NCBI RefSeq assembly: GCF_001610895.1
Contig: NZ_CP011273.1
Coordinates: 3,720,001-3,784,000, forward strand
DNA length: 64,000 nucleotides
Origin: Planctomyces sp. SH-PL62
GTDB taxonomy: Bacteria; Planctomycetota; Planctomycetia; Isosphaerales; Isosphaeraceae
Reading direction: 5' to 3'
Positions within the stretch are counted from its first letter, which is position 1. Each line of letters starts with the position of its first letter. The position numbers and the translations under genes are program-made. The notes beneath the pieces are model-generated. The model did no database searches. It saw nothing but the letters and a program-made list of their open reading frames with translations, and was not told the DNA's origin. Of this stretch, positions 49,286 to 59,085 are shown piece by piece.

Positions 49286-49593
49286 AGGATCGGATGGGGA
49301 TGCACCGCCGAAGGGATAGGCGGGTGGCGAGGTCCGATCGATTCCCACGTCGATCCGATTTCCCAAGTCTCCCGGACCCAAACGGCGCCGGGACGCGCCG
49401 TCGAGCCCAAGGGCCGGCGCAGCCGACCGCGGCCGTCATGACGACCTCTCGCTGTCCTCTTCTCGAAATTCTCGGACGACGTCGACGGCGATTGCGGAAG
49501 AGGGCGGGCGTTCTCCGCACCCCGATCCCGCATCGGAGTCGGTCGCGACGTGGACGCGGCTTGATCCCTCGAATAGGGATGAAAGGGCTTGGT

Positions 49594-50955
<1,362 letters not shown>

Positions 50956-50973
50956 GCGCCCTCCTCGGATCGC

Positions 50974-52089
50974 TCAGGCCCCTCGCTCCGCCAGGTCGCG
51001 AAGGACGTCCAGGCCCCGCTTCAGCACGTCGTCGGCCACCGCGTACGAGATCCGGAAGTGGGTGTCGCGGCGGCTGAAGACGTTGCCGGGGATGATCAGC
51101 AATTCGCGCCTGGCGGCCTCGGCGCAGAACTCCGAGGCGGTCCCCCAGGGGGCCCTGGGGAAGGCGTAGAAGGCGCCTTCGGGGCGGGGCAGGTCGTACA
51201 GGCCGGCAAGGCCCTCGACGACGAGGTCGCGCTTGCGGCGGTAGGCTTCGATGTGCCCCGTCAGGTCCTGGTCGAGCGCATGGACGGCGGCGACCTGGAG
51301 CGGCGTCGGGGCGCAGATGAAGCTGAACTGCTGGAGTTTGGTCATCTCCTGGATCAGCCGAGAGGGGCCGTGCGCGAATCCCAGCCGCCAGCCGGTCATG
51401 CCGTAGGTCTTGCTGAAGCCGTCGACCACCAGGACGTCTTCGTTCCAGTCGGCCGGCGATCGGAACGGCCGGTCGTAGCAGAAGGCCTGGTAGACCTCAT
51501 CGCTGATCAGCAGCACGCCCTTCTCGCGGCAGAGTTCGGCGAGGGCTTGCAGCTCCTCGGCCGTGGCGACCACGCCCGTGGGGTTGACCGGGCTGTTGAC
51601 GATCACCGCCTTGGTGCGCGGGGTGATCGCGGCGGCGACCGCTTCCGCCCGGATCCGGAAGTCGGGATACGTGTCGATCAGGACCGTCTCGCCCCCGGCC
51701 ATCGTCACCTGATGGTTGTACATGACGAAGTAGGGGTCGAAGACGATCACCTGATCGCCCGGCTCCACCGTGGCGAGCATCGCCAGCATGAGCGCGCCGG
51801 CGGTCCCGGAGGTCACGATCACCTGGCGGTCGGGCTGGCCGTGGGCCTCGTCCACGCGGGCCTGGAGCTTCGCCCGCAGCTCGGCGACCCCCTGCGTGAC
51901 GGAGTACTGGTTGAAACCGTCTCGGATCGCCTCATAGGCGGCCTGCTTGACCGGCTCGTCGACGTCGAAGTTGGGCATCCCGATCGAGAGGTTGATCGGG
52001 TCTTTCATCGCCCTGGCCATCTCGAAGGCCTTGCGAATGCCCGAGGCGTCGATGTGGGCCATCCGTCCGGCGATCCAGCGCTCGTTCAC
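50974..52089 (-). CDS. Class I/II PLP-dependent aminotransferase
   Basis: About 371 residues from GTG 52089 with GAGGAA before it. Fold-type I signatures: INLSIGMPNFDVDEPVK, YSVTQGVAELRAKL, VTSGTAGALMLAML, NSPVNPTGVVA, ISDEVYQAF, VVDGFSKTYGMTGWRLGF (Schiff-base Lys) and the C-terminal Arg region HFRISYAV. It resembles aspartate/aromatic aminotransferases. Located 38 bases after apt on the same strand. Confidence 0.9.
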   Translation of the reverse strand: MNERWIAGRMAHIDASGIRKAFEMARAMKDPINLSIGMPNFDVDEPVKQAAYEAIRDGFNQYSVTQGVAELRAKLQARVDEAHGQPDRQVIVTSGTAGALMLAMLATVEPGDQVIVFDPYFVMYNHQVTMAGGETVLIDTYPDFRIRAEAVAAAITPRTKAVIVNSPVNPTGVVATAEELQALAELCREKGVLLISDEVYQAFCYDRPFRSPADWNEDVLVVDGFSKTYGMTGWRLGFAHGPSRLIQEMTKLQQFSFICAPTPLQVAAVHALDQDLTGHIEAYRRKRDLVVEGLAGLYDLPRPEGAFYAFPRAPWGTASEFCAEAARRELLIIPGNVFSRRDTHFRISYAVADDVLKRGLDVLRDLAERGA

Positions 52090-52127
52090 GGTCGTTCCTC
52101 GAGGGAGAGGAGAGGAGACGGGGGAGT

Positions 52128-52658
52128 TCAGTAGGTCACGAGGCTGAAGATCTCGCACGGTTCGAGCTTGGCCCGGCCGCCGAGGAACGACAACTCGATC
52201 ACGAAGGCGCAGGCGACGAGTTCCGCGCCGGTGGACTTCACGAGGTCGCGGCAGGCGCCCATCGTCCCGCCGGTCGCCAGCACGTCGTCGAGCAGGAGGA
52301 CGCGACGGCCGGGGCCGAGGGCGTCGGAGTGGACCTCCAGCCGATCCTGACCGTATTCGAGCGCGTACTCCTGGGCGATGGTGGCGTAGGGGAGCTTGCC
52401 CGGCTTGCGGATCGGGACGAAGCCGGCGTTCATCTTGATGGCCAGGGGCGCGCCGAAGATGAAGCCGCGGGCCTCGGCGGCGGCGATGACGTCGATCCGC
52501 TTGTCTCGAAACTCCGCTTCCAGCAGATCGATCGAGGCCCGGAACGCCTCCGAAGAGCTGAGCAGGGGGGTGATGTCCTTGAAGAGGACGCCCGGCTTGG
52601 GGAAGTCGGGAATGTCTCGGATCCACTGACGGATGTCCACGGCGGCGGACGTTGCCAT
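52128..52658 (-). CDS. apt: Adenine phosphoribosyltransferase
   Basis: 176 residues from ATG 52658. Signatures: IRDIPDFPKPGVLFKDITPLL at the N-terminus, EARGFIFGAPLA, FVPIRKPGKLPY and the PRPP-binding RVLLLDDVLATGGTM. It salvages adenine to AMP in the cytoplasm. The first gene of a two-gene leftward unit with the aminotransferase. It is divergent from the response regulator gene. Confidence 0.96.
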   Translation of the reverse strand: MATSAAVDIRQWIRDIPDFPKPGVLFKDITPLLSSSEAFRASIDLLEAEFRDKRIDVIAAAEARGFIFGAPLAIKMNAGFVPIRKPGKLPYATIAQEYALEYGQDRLEVHSDALGPGRRVLLLDDVLATGGTMGACRDLVKSTGAELVACAFVIELSFLGGRAKLEPCEIFSLVTY

Positions 52659-52851
52659 GATGCGGGTGCTCCAGGATCGGCGGACGGCGGGGCGCGGCGA
52701 CGCGGGTCGGGCCGGGCACCGACCAATATCCGTGATGCGCCCGGGGTTGTCCAGACGCGCATCCGGCCGCGAAGGCTCGCGGGGGGGCGGACTTCGGATA
52801 TCATGGAAGTCGCGACGGGCCGTCGATCGAAGGCGCATCCACGAGGCCGCC

Positions 52852-53523
52852 ATGCCCCGGATCCTGATCGTCGAGGACGAGGATAAGCTCCGACGCGCCT
52901 TGCAACGCGGGCTGAGCGACGAGGGGTACGACGTCACGGCGGTGGAGGACGGCGATCTCGGCCTGGCCTTCGCGGTCGAGGAGACGTTCGACTGCCTGAT
53001 CCTGGACCTCATGCTCCCCGGCCGCGACGGCATGGACATCCTGACGACGCTTCGGGCCGGCGGATTCCCGGGCCCGATCCTCATCCTCTCGGCGCGGGGG
53101 TCGCTCGAGGATCGGGTGCGCGGGCTCGACCTGGGCGCCGACGACTATCTAGCGAAGCCGTTCGCCTGGTCCGAGCTGCTGGCGCGGCTCCGGGCCTGCC
53201 TCCGGCGGCGGACGGTCGGCGAGGCTTCGCTGCTGCGCGCCGGTCGGATCGACCTGGACCGCGTCCATCGCCGCCTGAGCTGCGGCGCGCGCGAGGTCGA
53301 GTTGACGATCCGCGAGTGCGAGCTGCTGGAATATCTGATCCGTCGAGTCGGCCAGGTCGTCGACCGCGACCAGCTCGCGCGGGAGGTCTGGGGCGATCCG
53401 GGCGTGGTCCAGACCAACGTGATCGACGTGTTCGTGAACTACCTGCGCAAGAAGCTGGATCGGGTGGAGGCATCGGGGATGATCGACACGATCCGAGGCG
53501 TCGGCTACCTGCTGAAAGGCTGA
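52852..53523 (+). CDS. OmpR/PhoB-family response regulator
   Basis: 223 residues from ATG 52852. Receiver domain: ILIVEDEDKLRRAL, phospho-acceptor in LILDLMLPGRDGMD, LSARGS, DDYLAKPFAWSELLARL. DNA-binding winged helix at about 128-220: LTIRECELLEYLIRRVGQVVDRDQLAREVWG, NVIDVFVNYLRKKLD and the final IRGVGYLL. The pattern matches CusR/QseB-like regulators. The partner kinase gene follows after 4 bases. Confidence 0.94.
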   Translation: MPRILIVEDEDKLRRALQRGLSDEGYDVTAVEDGDLGLAFAVEETFDCLILDLMLPGRDGMDILTTLRAGGFPGPILILSARGSLEDRVRGLDLGADDYLAKPFAWSELLARLRACLRRRTVGEASLLRAGRIDLDRVHRRLSCGAREVELTIRECELLEYLIRRVGQVVDRDQLAREVWGDPGVVQTNVIDVFVNYLRKKLDRVEASGMIDTIRGVGYLLKG

Positions 53524-53527
53524 ATTC

Positions 53528-54910
53528 ATGCCCCGGGCGAGCCTCCGCGTCCGTCTCACCTCCTGGCACGCGATGCTCCTCATGGCCACGATCGCCGCCC
53601 TGGGGGTCGCCGTCTTCATCCTGATGTCGCAGTCGCTCTTGCGGCGTGTCGACGCGATGCTCGACTTCGAGTTCGCGGAGGCCGCCGAGCGTCTGGCGGC
53701 GCAACTCCCCGTGGAGGCGCTGGCGGACTCGCCCGCCTTCCATCAGGAGTACTTCCTGAGGGTTCGGGACGGCCGGGGTCGGATCGAGGCCGAGAGTCCC
53801 GGCCTGTCCGGCCTCGACCTCCCCACGTCGTCGTCGGACGACGAGGACGCGTCCCCGGCCCATTCCAGCGTCGTCGTCGGCGGGATCGGCCGTTGCCGCG
53901 TCGTTACGGGGGTCGTGGGCCGCGGCGAGGGGCGTCGGGTCATCCAGATCGCGACGCCGCTGCGCACGTACGAGGCCGACCTCGCCGAGCTGCGGGGCGT
54001 CTTGTGGGCCATCCTGCCGGCGGGGCTGGCCGCGTCCACGCTCGGCGGCTACTGGCTGTCCGGCCGCGCGTTGGCCCCGGTCGGCCGGATGACCGAGGCC
54101 GCGCGGCGGATCTCGGCCGCGAACCTCGGCGAACGCCTGGAGGTCGCCGTGGAGGAGGACGAGTTGGGCCGGCTGGCGACGACCCTCAACGCGATGCTCG
54201 ACCGGATCGATCGGGCGTTCGTCGCCGCCCGCCGGTTCACGGCCGACGCCGCCCACGAGCTGAGGACCCCGCTGACGTCCCTCCGCGCCGAGGCCGAGGT
54301 GGCCCTGATCGTCCCGCGATCCCCGGACGACTATCGCGATACGCTCCGGAGCGTGGTCGAGGAGGCGGACCGACTCGCGAGGCTGGCCGACCGGCTGCTG
54401 CTCCTCGCTTCCGAGGACTCCGGGGCGAGCCTCCCTCGTCGATCATTCCGGCTCGACGAGGCCGTGCGCGCGGCCGCCGCCCGGGCAGCCGAGCCGGCTG
54501 TTCGCGCCGGGATCGCGCTCCGCGTCGGGGACCTGCCCGTCGTCGCGGTCGAGGGGGATCGCGACCTGCTCCGGCAGGCGTTCGACAACCTGATCGAGAA
54601 CGCGGTCAAGTACACGCCGGCCGGCGGGGTCGTGACGCTGGAGGGCCGCCTCGACGACGGCCGGGCGGTCGTCGAGGTGGTCGATACGGGGGTCGGAATC
54701 CCCGCGGACGCCCTGCCTCGGGTGTTCGACCGCTTCTTTCGGGTCGACGTCTCGCGGAGCCGCCGCACCGGCGGGACGGGGCTGGGCCTGAGCATCGCCA
54801 AGGCCGTCGTCGAGCGCCACGGCGGGACGATCGAGGCGGCCGGCGAGCCGGGGCGAGGCGCCACCTTCCGCGTCGCCCTGCCGATCGCCCCCGACGGCCC
54901 GGCCGCTTGA
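53528..54910 (+). CDS. Transmembrane sensor histidine kinase
   Basis: 460 residues, partner of the preceding response regulator. First transmembrane helix at about 15-35 (AMLLMATIAALGVAVFILM), a periplasmic domain of about 125 residues with an acidic Ser/Asp/Glu stretch, second helix at about 160-180, a HAMP domain (GRALAPVGRMTEAARRIS), HisKA (DAAHELRTPLTSLRAEAE), HATPase (NLIENAVKYTPAGG, DTGVGIP, GTGLGLSIAKAV). CusS/QseC-type. The acidic periplasmic segment might bind cations, but this is a guess. Confidence 0.93.
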   Translation: MPRASLRVRLTSWHAMLLMATIAALGVAVFILMSQSLLRRVDAMLDFEFAEAAERLAAQLPVEALADSPAFHQEYFLRVRDGRGRIEAESPGLSGLDLPTSSSDDEDASPAHSSVVVGGIGRCRVVTGVVGRGEGRRVIQIATPLRTYEADLAELRGVLWAILPAGLAASTLGGYWLSGRALAPVGRMTEAARRISAANLGERLEVAVEEDELGRLATTLNAMLDRIDRAFVAARRFTADAAHELRTPLTSLRAEAEVALIVPRSPDDYRDTLRSVVEEADRLARLADRLLLLASEDSGASLPRRSFRLDEAVRAAAARAAEPAVRAGIALRVGDLPVVAVEGDRDLLRQAFDNLIENAVKYTPAGGVVTLEGRLDDGRAVVEVVDTGVGIPADALPRVFDRFFRVDVSRSRRTGGTGLGLSIAKAVVERHGGTIEAAGEPGRGATFRVALPIAPDGPAA

Positions 54911-54930
54911 CCCCGCCCCTCTCGGGCCGC

Positions 54931-54946
54931 GTTAGAAAGATCTAAC
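54931..54946. promoter_or_regulatory. Inverted repeat GTTAGA-N4-TCTAAC
   Basis: A perfect dyad lies 20 bases after the kinase stop and about 115 bases before the DUF1559 gene. It is A/T-richer than its context and could be an operator for the adjacent response regulator or the loop of a weak terminator. Confidence 0.4.
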
Positions 54947-55061
54947 CGAACCGGCCGTTCGCGGGCGCCACGCGGCGGGTAGCCTCGATCCTGGGCGGGA
55001 CCCGAGCGGAGGCGCGGACTTCCGGGGGACGTCCCGAGACGACCTGGAATTGGAGGGGCGA

Positions 55062-56084
55062 ATGTCGAGGATCGAACCGACCCGTGGGGGCGTCGACCGT
55101 GGCCGTGGGGGTTTCACGCTGATCGAGCTGCTGGTGGTGATCGCCATCATCGCGGTCCTGATCGCGCTGTTGTTGCCGGCCGTGCAGTCGGCCCGTGAAG
55201 CGGCCCGCCGCGCCCAGTGCGTGAACAACCTGAAGCAGCTCGGCCTGGCCCTGCACAATTACCTCTCCACGCACGAGGCCTTCCCGCCGGTCGTGGTTCT
55301 GCCGCGTACCCGCACGACGCAACCGTGGTCGGGCCTGACGCGGTTGCTCCCGCACATGGAGCAAGGGAATCTGTACAACGCGATCAACTGGAACCGGGAC
55401 TTCGAGTTCACGTCGAACGTCACGCTGACCGGCACGCGCGTGGCCGGGTTCATCTGCCCGAGCGAGGCCAACGATCGGTCGCGGGTCACGCCGACCATGA
55501 CCTACTACCCGAACAGCTACTGCTTCAACCAGGGGACCTGGTTCATCTACGACCCCCCCTCCGACACGGCCGGCGACGGCGCCTTCGAGCCCAACCGGGC
55601 CTTCAAGGCCGCGAGCTTCACCGACGGCCTGAGCAACACGCTGGGGATGTCCGAGACCAGGGCTTACCAGCCGAACTACTGGGACGGGGGCAATCCGTCG
55701 ACCCTAGGCGTCGCTGCGCCGACGACGCCGGCGGCACTCGCGGCGTTCCTCGGCGGCACGTTCGACTCCAACGGCCACACCGAATGGGTCGAGGGGGACG
55801 TCCACGAGGTCGGCTTCACGACGACCTTCGCGCCCAACACCCGGGTCGGGGCCGTGGTGGGCGGCCAGCCGTTCGACGTCGACTACACCTCGATGCGCGA
55901 CGGCGAGTCCACGACGCTCCCGACCTACGCCGCCGTCACCGCGCGGAGCTTCCACCCCGGCGTGGTGTCCGCGCTCATGATGGACGGCTCGGTGCGGGCC
56001 GTGAAGAGCTCGATCAGCCTCCAGGTCTGGCGCGGGCTGGGGACGCGGGCCGGCGGCGAGACCATCAGCTCGGACTCCTATTGA
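55062..56084 (+). CDS. DUF1559 pseudopilin-like protein
   Basis: 340 residues from ATG 55062 (GGAGGGG upstream). The N-terminus is a type IV pilin/T2SS prepilin signal ([26 protein letters not shown]) followed by the typical [24 protein letters not shown]. The DUF1559 body includes YSQ-like aromatic stretches ([27 protein letters not shown]), and the C-terminus ends with H-x9-DG ([19 protein letters not shown]). The family is vastly expanded in Planctomycetota; proteins are thought to be processed by prepilin peptidase and to be envelope or secretion-system components. Confidence 0.93.
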   Translation: MSRIEPTRGGVDRGRGGFTLIELLVVIAIIAVLIALLLPAVQSAREAARRAQCVNNLKQLGLALHNYLSTHEAFPPVVVLPRTRTTQPWSGLTRLLPHMEQGNLYNAINWNRDFEFTSNVTLTGTRVAGFICPSEANDRSRVTPTMTYYPNSYCFNQGTWFIYDPPSDTAGDGAFEPNRAFKAASFTDGLSNTLGMSETRAYQPNYWDGGNPSTLGVAAPTTPAALAAFLGGTFDSNGHTEWVEGDVHEVGFTTTFAPNTRVGAVVGGQPFDVDYTSMRDGESTTLPTYAAVTARSFHPGVVSALMMDGSVRAVKSSISLQVWRGLGTRAGGETISSDSY

Positions 56085-56095
56085 TCGGAGGGTGC

Positions 56096-56527
56096 ATGGA
56101 CATTCATCGGCCGTCAAGGACCGGGCGCATCCCGGCGACCGCCTTCCTGATCGCGCTGATCGGGGCCGGCTGCGCCGGGAGCGGGGGGGGCGGCGGCGCG
56201 GCGGACGCTCCTCGGGAAGCCGCGTCGCGGTTCCTGGACGAAGTCCGGGCGGGCCGGTTGCAACCGGCCTGGGAAGGCGCCTCGACGGAGTTCAAGTCGC
56301 TTATGGGGGTCGAGAACCTCCGCGATCTGGTGAGGGCGCATCCCCCCCTGAAGTCGCCCGCCGAGTTCGTCGAGTCTCGGGCGATCGACCGCGACGGCGT
56401 GCGCCAGGCCGAGTGCGTCTTCCACGCCAGGGCGAAGGTTCGCGGGAAGGAGGTCGCGGCGACGATCACCGTCCTCGTCGCCCCCGACTCCGACGGCTGG
56501 AAGGTCGAGCGTCTGGGCGTGCAATGA
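56096..56527 (+). CDS. Small lipoprotein downstream of DUF1559
   Basis: 143 residues from ATG 56096 with GGAGG before it, 11 bases after the DUF1559 stop. Signal with lipobox (LIALIGAG-C), a Gly-rich stretch, then a compact domain (ASRFLDEVRAGRLQPAWEGAS; VAATITVLVAPDSDGWKVERL) resembling small NTF2-like/DUF4878-type folds. A small lipoprotein often follows DUF1559 genes in this phylum. Function unknown. Confidence 0.7.
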   Translation: MDIHRPSRTGRIPATAFLIALIGAGCAGSGGGGGAADAPREAASRFLDEVRAGRLQPAWEGASTEFKSLMGVENLRDLVRAHPPLKSPAEFVESRAIDRDGVRQAECVFHARAKVRGKEVAATITVLVAPDSDGWKVERLGVQ

Positions 56528-56548
56528 GCCGGGTCGACACGCTTTCGC

Positions 56549-57334
56549 TCACGGTGCGAACGAGTCGAGGTCGCTGGCGGTGGCGGAGGGGGGGAGGGGG
56601 AGAGGCACGGCCTCGCCTCCCGCGGTCCCGTCGAAATCGAGGGCCGGCTGGCCGACGAGGCCGCCGGTGAGGTCGTGGGCGACGGGAATCCGCATGCCGT
56701 TGAACTCGGTGCTCTTGCGGATCGTGCCGCTCTGGATCGGGCCGACGCCGCCGACGTAGACGTCCTTGGCGTTCGACTTCGACTGCGAGGTCCCCGAGGT
56801 CCAGACGAGCTGGCCGGAGGCCCGGTCGTAGGCGAAGAGGGCCATCTTGACGACGCCGTGCTGGTCGGTGCGCTTGGCCAGCGACATCTCGGGGATGGTG
56901 CCGGCGGGGAGCCCGGTGATGGTCATCGGGATGGTCGTCTGGGGGATGCCGACCAGGAGGTTGTACTCGTCGGTGCCGTACGCGCCGACGCGGGCCTCGA
57001 CGATCCACTGGGCCTGCTCGGCCTTGGTGCGGAGCAGGACCCCCTGCTGGAGCATGGCCTGCTTGAGGCTGGAGATCACCCAGCCCTGGTCGACGGCCGT
57101 GATGTGCTGGGTCTCCAGGAACACGGGGACGCCGGTCAGGGGCCGGAAGTCGATCCGCGACAGGGCGGCGTCCCAGGCGTCGGTCAGCAGCAGCTGCTCG
57201 GTCCCCGTGCGCGCCGTGTTCGTGGTCTTGACCGTGCCGCAGCCGGCCAGCGAGCTCGACAGCACGAGGCCCAGCGCGACGACGCCGGCTGCGCGGAAAC
57301 TACGGTGCGTGGGCGGCGGGGCGGACTTCATCAT
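56549..57334 (-). CDS. Planctomycete lipoprotein (DUF6655-like)
   Basis: 261 residues. The N-terminus is a lipoprotein signal (VVALGLVLSSSLAG-C). The body contains NTARTGTEQLLLTDAWDAALSRIDFRPL, VFLETQHI, VISSLKQAML, WIVEARVGAYGTDEYNLLVGIP and MALFAYDRASGQLVWTSGTSQSKSNAKD, a pattern I associate with the DUF6655 family; it is of unknown function. It converges with the small lipoprotein gene, and a foldase gene precedes it on the same strand. Confidence 0.72.
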   Translation of the reverse strand: MMKSAPPPTHRSFRAAGVVALGLVLSSSLAGCGTVKTTNTARTGTEQLLLTDAWDAALSRIDFRPLTGVPVFLETQHITAVDQGWVISSLKQAMLQQGVLLRTKAEQAQWIVEARVGAYGTDEYNLLVGIPQTTIPMTITGLPAGTIPEMSLAKRTDQHGVVKMALFAYDRASGQLVWTSGTSQSKSNAKDVYVGGVGPIQSGTIRKSTEFNGMRIPVAHDLTGGLVGQPALDFDGTAGGEAVPLPLPPSATASDLDSFAP

Positions 57335-57343
57335 TCGCTTCGA

Positions 57344-58762
57344 TCACCGTCTGGAAAGCGACCGGGAAAGTCCGACGACGACGCGACGCCCCCCCCGGCG
57401 GGAGGCCGAGGGCGAGCGTCGACGCGTTCGGCCGGCGTCAGTCGGGGGCGCCCGGGGTCGGGGTGACGGCCGTCGGCGCGGCCGGCGTCCTGGGCGTCTT
57501 GACCTCCTTGAGCTTCTCGAACTGCGCCGCGGTGTCGGCCGAGACCGCGGCCGGGGTCGGCAGCTTGCGGGGGAGGCGGCGGGGGCCCCTTCGGGCCGGG
57601 CCGGGGCCTCGGGCGTGCTCGACTCGGGGTTGCTCATAAGCTTCACCTTGTCGTCGACCCGGAAGTCCGCTTCCTGCTCCTCGTTGGCCATCTTCAGGCT
57701 GCCGACGAGCTTGTTCTCGATCGCGGACTTGCGGATCAGCTCCTCGAAGACCTCGCCCATCTCCTCCTTGAGCTTGACCTCGAAGACCATCTCGTGGGTC
57801 TTGTTGCGGATGCTTTCATCCTTGAGCGTGACGTTGGTGTTGGCCGGGATGATCCCCTCGCGGCGGAGGATGATCCAGGCACCTTCGCTGGCCTGGATGG
57901 GGCCGGTGAAGTCGCCGTTCTTGGGCTTGTGGGACGGGTCCTTGTCGGCCGGGTCGCCGTCGAGGAGCTGGGCGAACGCGGCGTCCGAGACGGTCTTGGG
58001 ATGGGCGTGGCGGGTGATCGGCTCGCCGAGGAGGCCGCCCAGCGAGCGGGTGGCCAGGTCCATCGACTGCTCCTGGGCCATCTTCTCGAATCCGGCGGGG
58101 TTCTTGCGGAGGGCTTCCCAGATGTCCTGGGCCTTGGAGAGCTTGTCGACCATGATCAGGCGGCAGCGGAGCTTGTCGCCGTACTGGGCCTCGAACGCCT
58201 GCTTGACGTCGTCCTCGGTCACCTGGACGCGGCCGTCGCACAGCTTGCGCATGGCGAGGGCGGGGAAGATCACGTCGCGGGCGTACTGGAAGGGGCTGAT
58301 CCCGCGCTCCTTGTCGAGCGTGCGGAGCCAGGCCTCGCGGCCGATGCCGAACCGGGCGGCGACGTTGTCGATCTCCTGATCGATCTCGGCGGCGGTCACT
58401 TCCTTCTTCTGGGCCTTGAGGGCCTGCTCGATGAGCGACCGGTTGATCAGGGTTTCGAGGATCTCCTTGCCCTTCCGCGCGACGCATTCGTCGGCGAGCT
58501 GGGCCCGGGTGATGATCTGATCGTTGACGACCGCGATGGCGTCGGTCGGGTTGACGGGGACCGCCGTCTCCTTCAGGGGGGGGACGTCGATCTGGTCGAG
58601 CCGGACCTTGGCGGCCGGGGCTTCGGCGCCGGCCGTCGCCCTGGCGGCCGGGGCCCCTCGGGGCGCCTGCTGGGCGAAGGCGGGGACGGCCGCCGCGCCC
58701 CCAAGAATCGTCAGTCCCACCACCCAGCCGCGGGCGGTCCGACCGCCATCCTTTGCGATCAT
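57344..58762 (-). CDS. SurA/PrsA-like periplasmic foldase; C-terminal frameshift suspected
   Basis: Start ATG 58762 is preferred (GGGGAG upstream); it gives a signal peptide MIAKDGGRTARGWVVGLTIL...AFAQ. A SurA N-terminal-like region follows (AIAVVNDQIITRAQLADEC, ETLINRSLIEQALKAQKKEV, ARFGIGREAWLRTLDKERG), then a parvulin-like region (EKMAQEQSMDLATRSLGGLLG, PIQASEGAWIILRREGIIP). From near 57570 the frame becomes an Arg/Pro string that runs to 57344. In the next frame the same DNA reads RKLPTPAAVSADTAAQFEKL and stops at 57438, which looks like the true tail. One missing base in the G-run at 57569-57573 (or 57581-57585) explains it. Corrected length about 441 residues. Confidence 0.8.
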   Translation of the reverse strand: MIAKDGGRTARGWVVGLTILGGAAAVPAFAQQAPRGAPAARATAGAEAPAAKVRLDQIDVPPLKETAVPVNPTDAIAVVNDQIITRAQLADECVARKGKEILETLINRSLIEQALKAQKKEVTAAEIDQEIDNVAARFGIGREAWLRTLDKERGISPFQYARDVIFPALAMRKLCDGRVQVTEDDVKQAFEAQYGDKLRCRLIMVDKLSKAQDIWEALRKNPAGFEKMAQEQSMDLATRSLGGLLGEPITRHAHPKTVSDAAFAQLLDGDPADKDPSHKPKNGDFTGPIQASEGAWIILRREGIIPANTNVTLKDESIRNKTHEMVFEVKLKEEMGEVFEELIRKSAIENKLVGSLKMANEEQEADFRVDDKVKLMSNPESSTPEAPARPEGAPAASPASCRPRPRSRPTPRRSSRSSRRSRRPGRRPRRRPSPRPRAPPTDAGRTRRRSPSASRRGGRRVVVGLSRSLSRR

Positions 58763-58830
58763 CGTGTTGCGTCTCCCCATTCCGTGATTCGGTTCGAGAT
58801 CGTCTCAAGTCCGCGGACGAAACGGTCGAG

Positions 58831-58859
58831 AATTTAGAAGCTCGGGCTCGATCGGTCAA
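58831..58859 (-). promoter_or_regulatory. Promoter of the foldase gene
   Basis: On the minus strand TTGACC (58859-58854) and TAAATT (58836-58831) are 17 bases apart, about 70 bases before the ATG at 58762. The remainder of the 58763-59085 gap between the divergent foldase and ggt genes holds no gene. Confidence 0.55.
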
Positions 58860-59085
58860 CCTCAAGATCTGAAGCCCGACGCCCCCTCCACGTCCCGTCC
58901 CGCCGGGCGCCTCCGCCCCGTCGGGCAAGAGAGCGTGCCCACGCCTCGCCTCAGCTGCTAGACTGGCTGCCCAGGGAAAAACGTACCGACGCGGCCGGAC
59001 GACGCAAGATCCTCGGATCAGGCCCGGCTGCGAGGGCGACGACGCTTGGCGACGCAGCGAACCTCGAGGCGGGACGGACGAGTCG

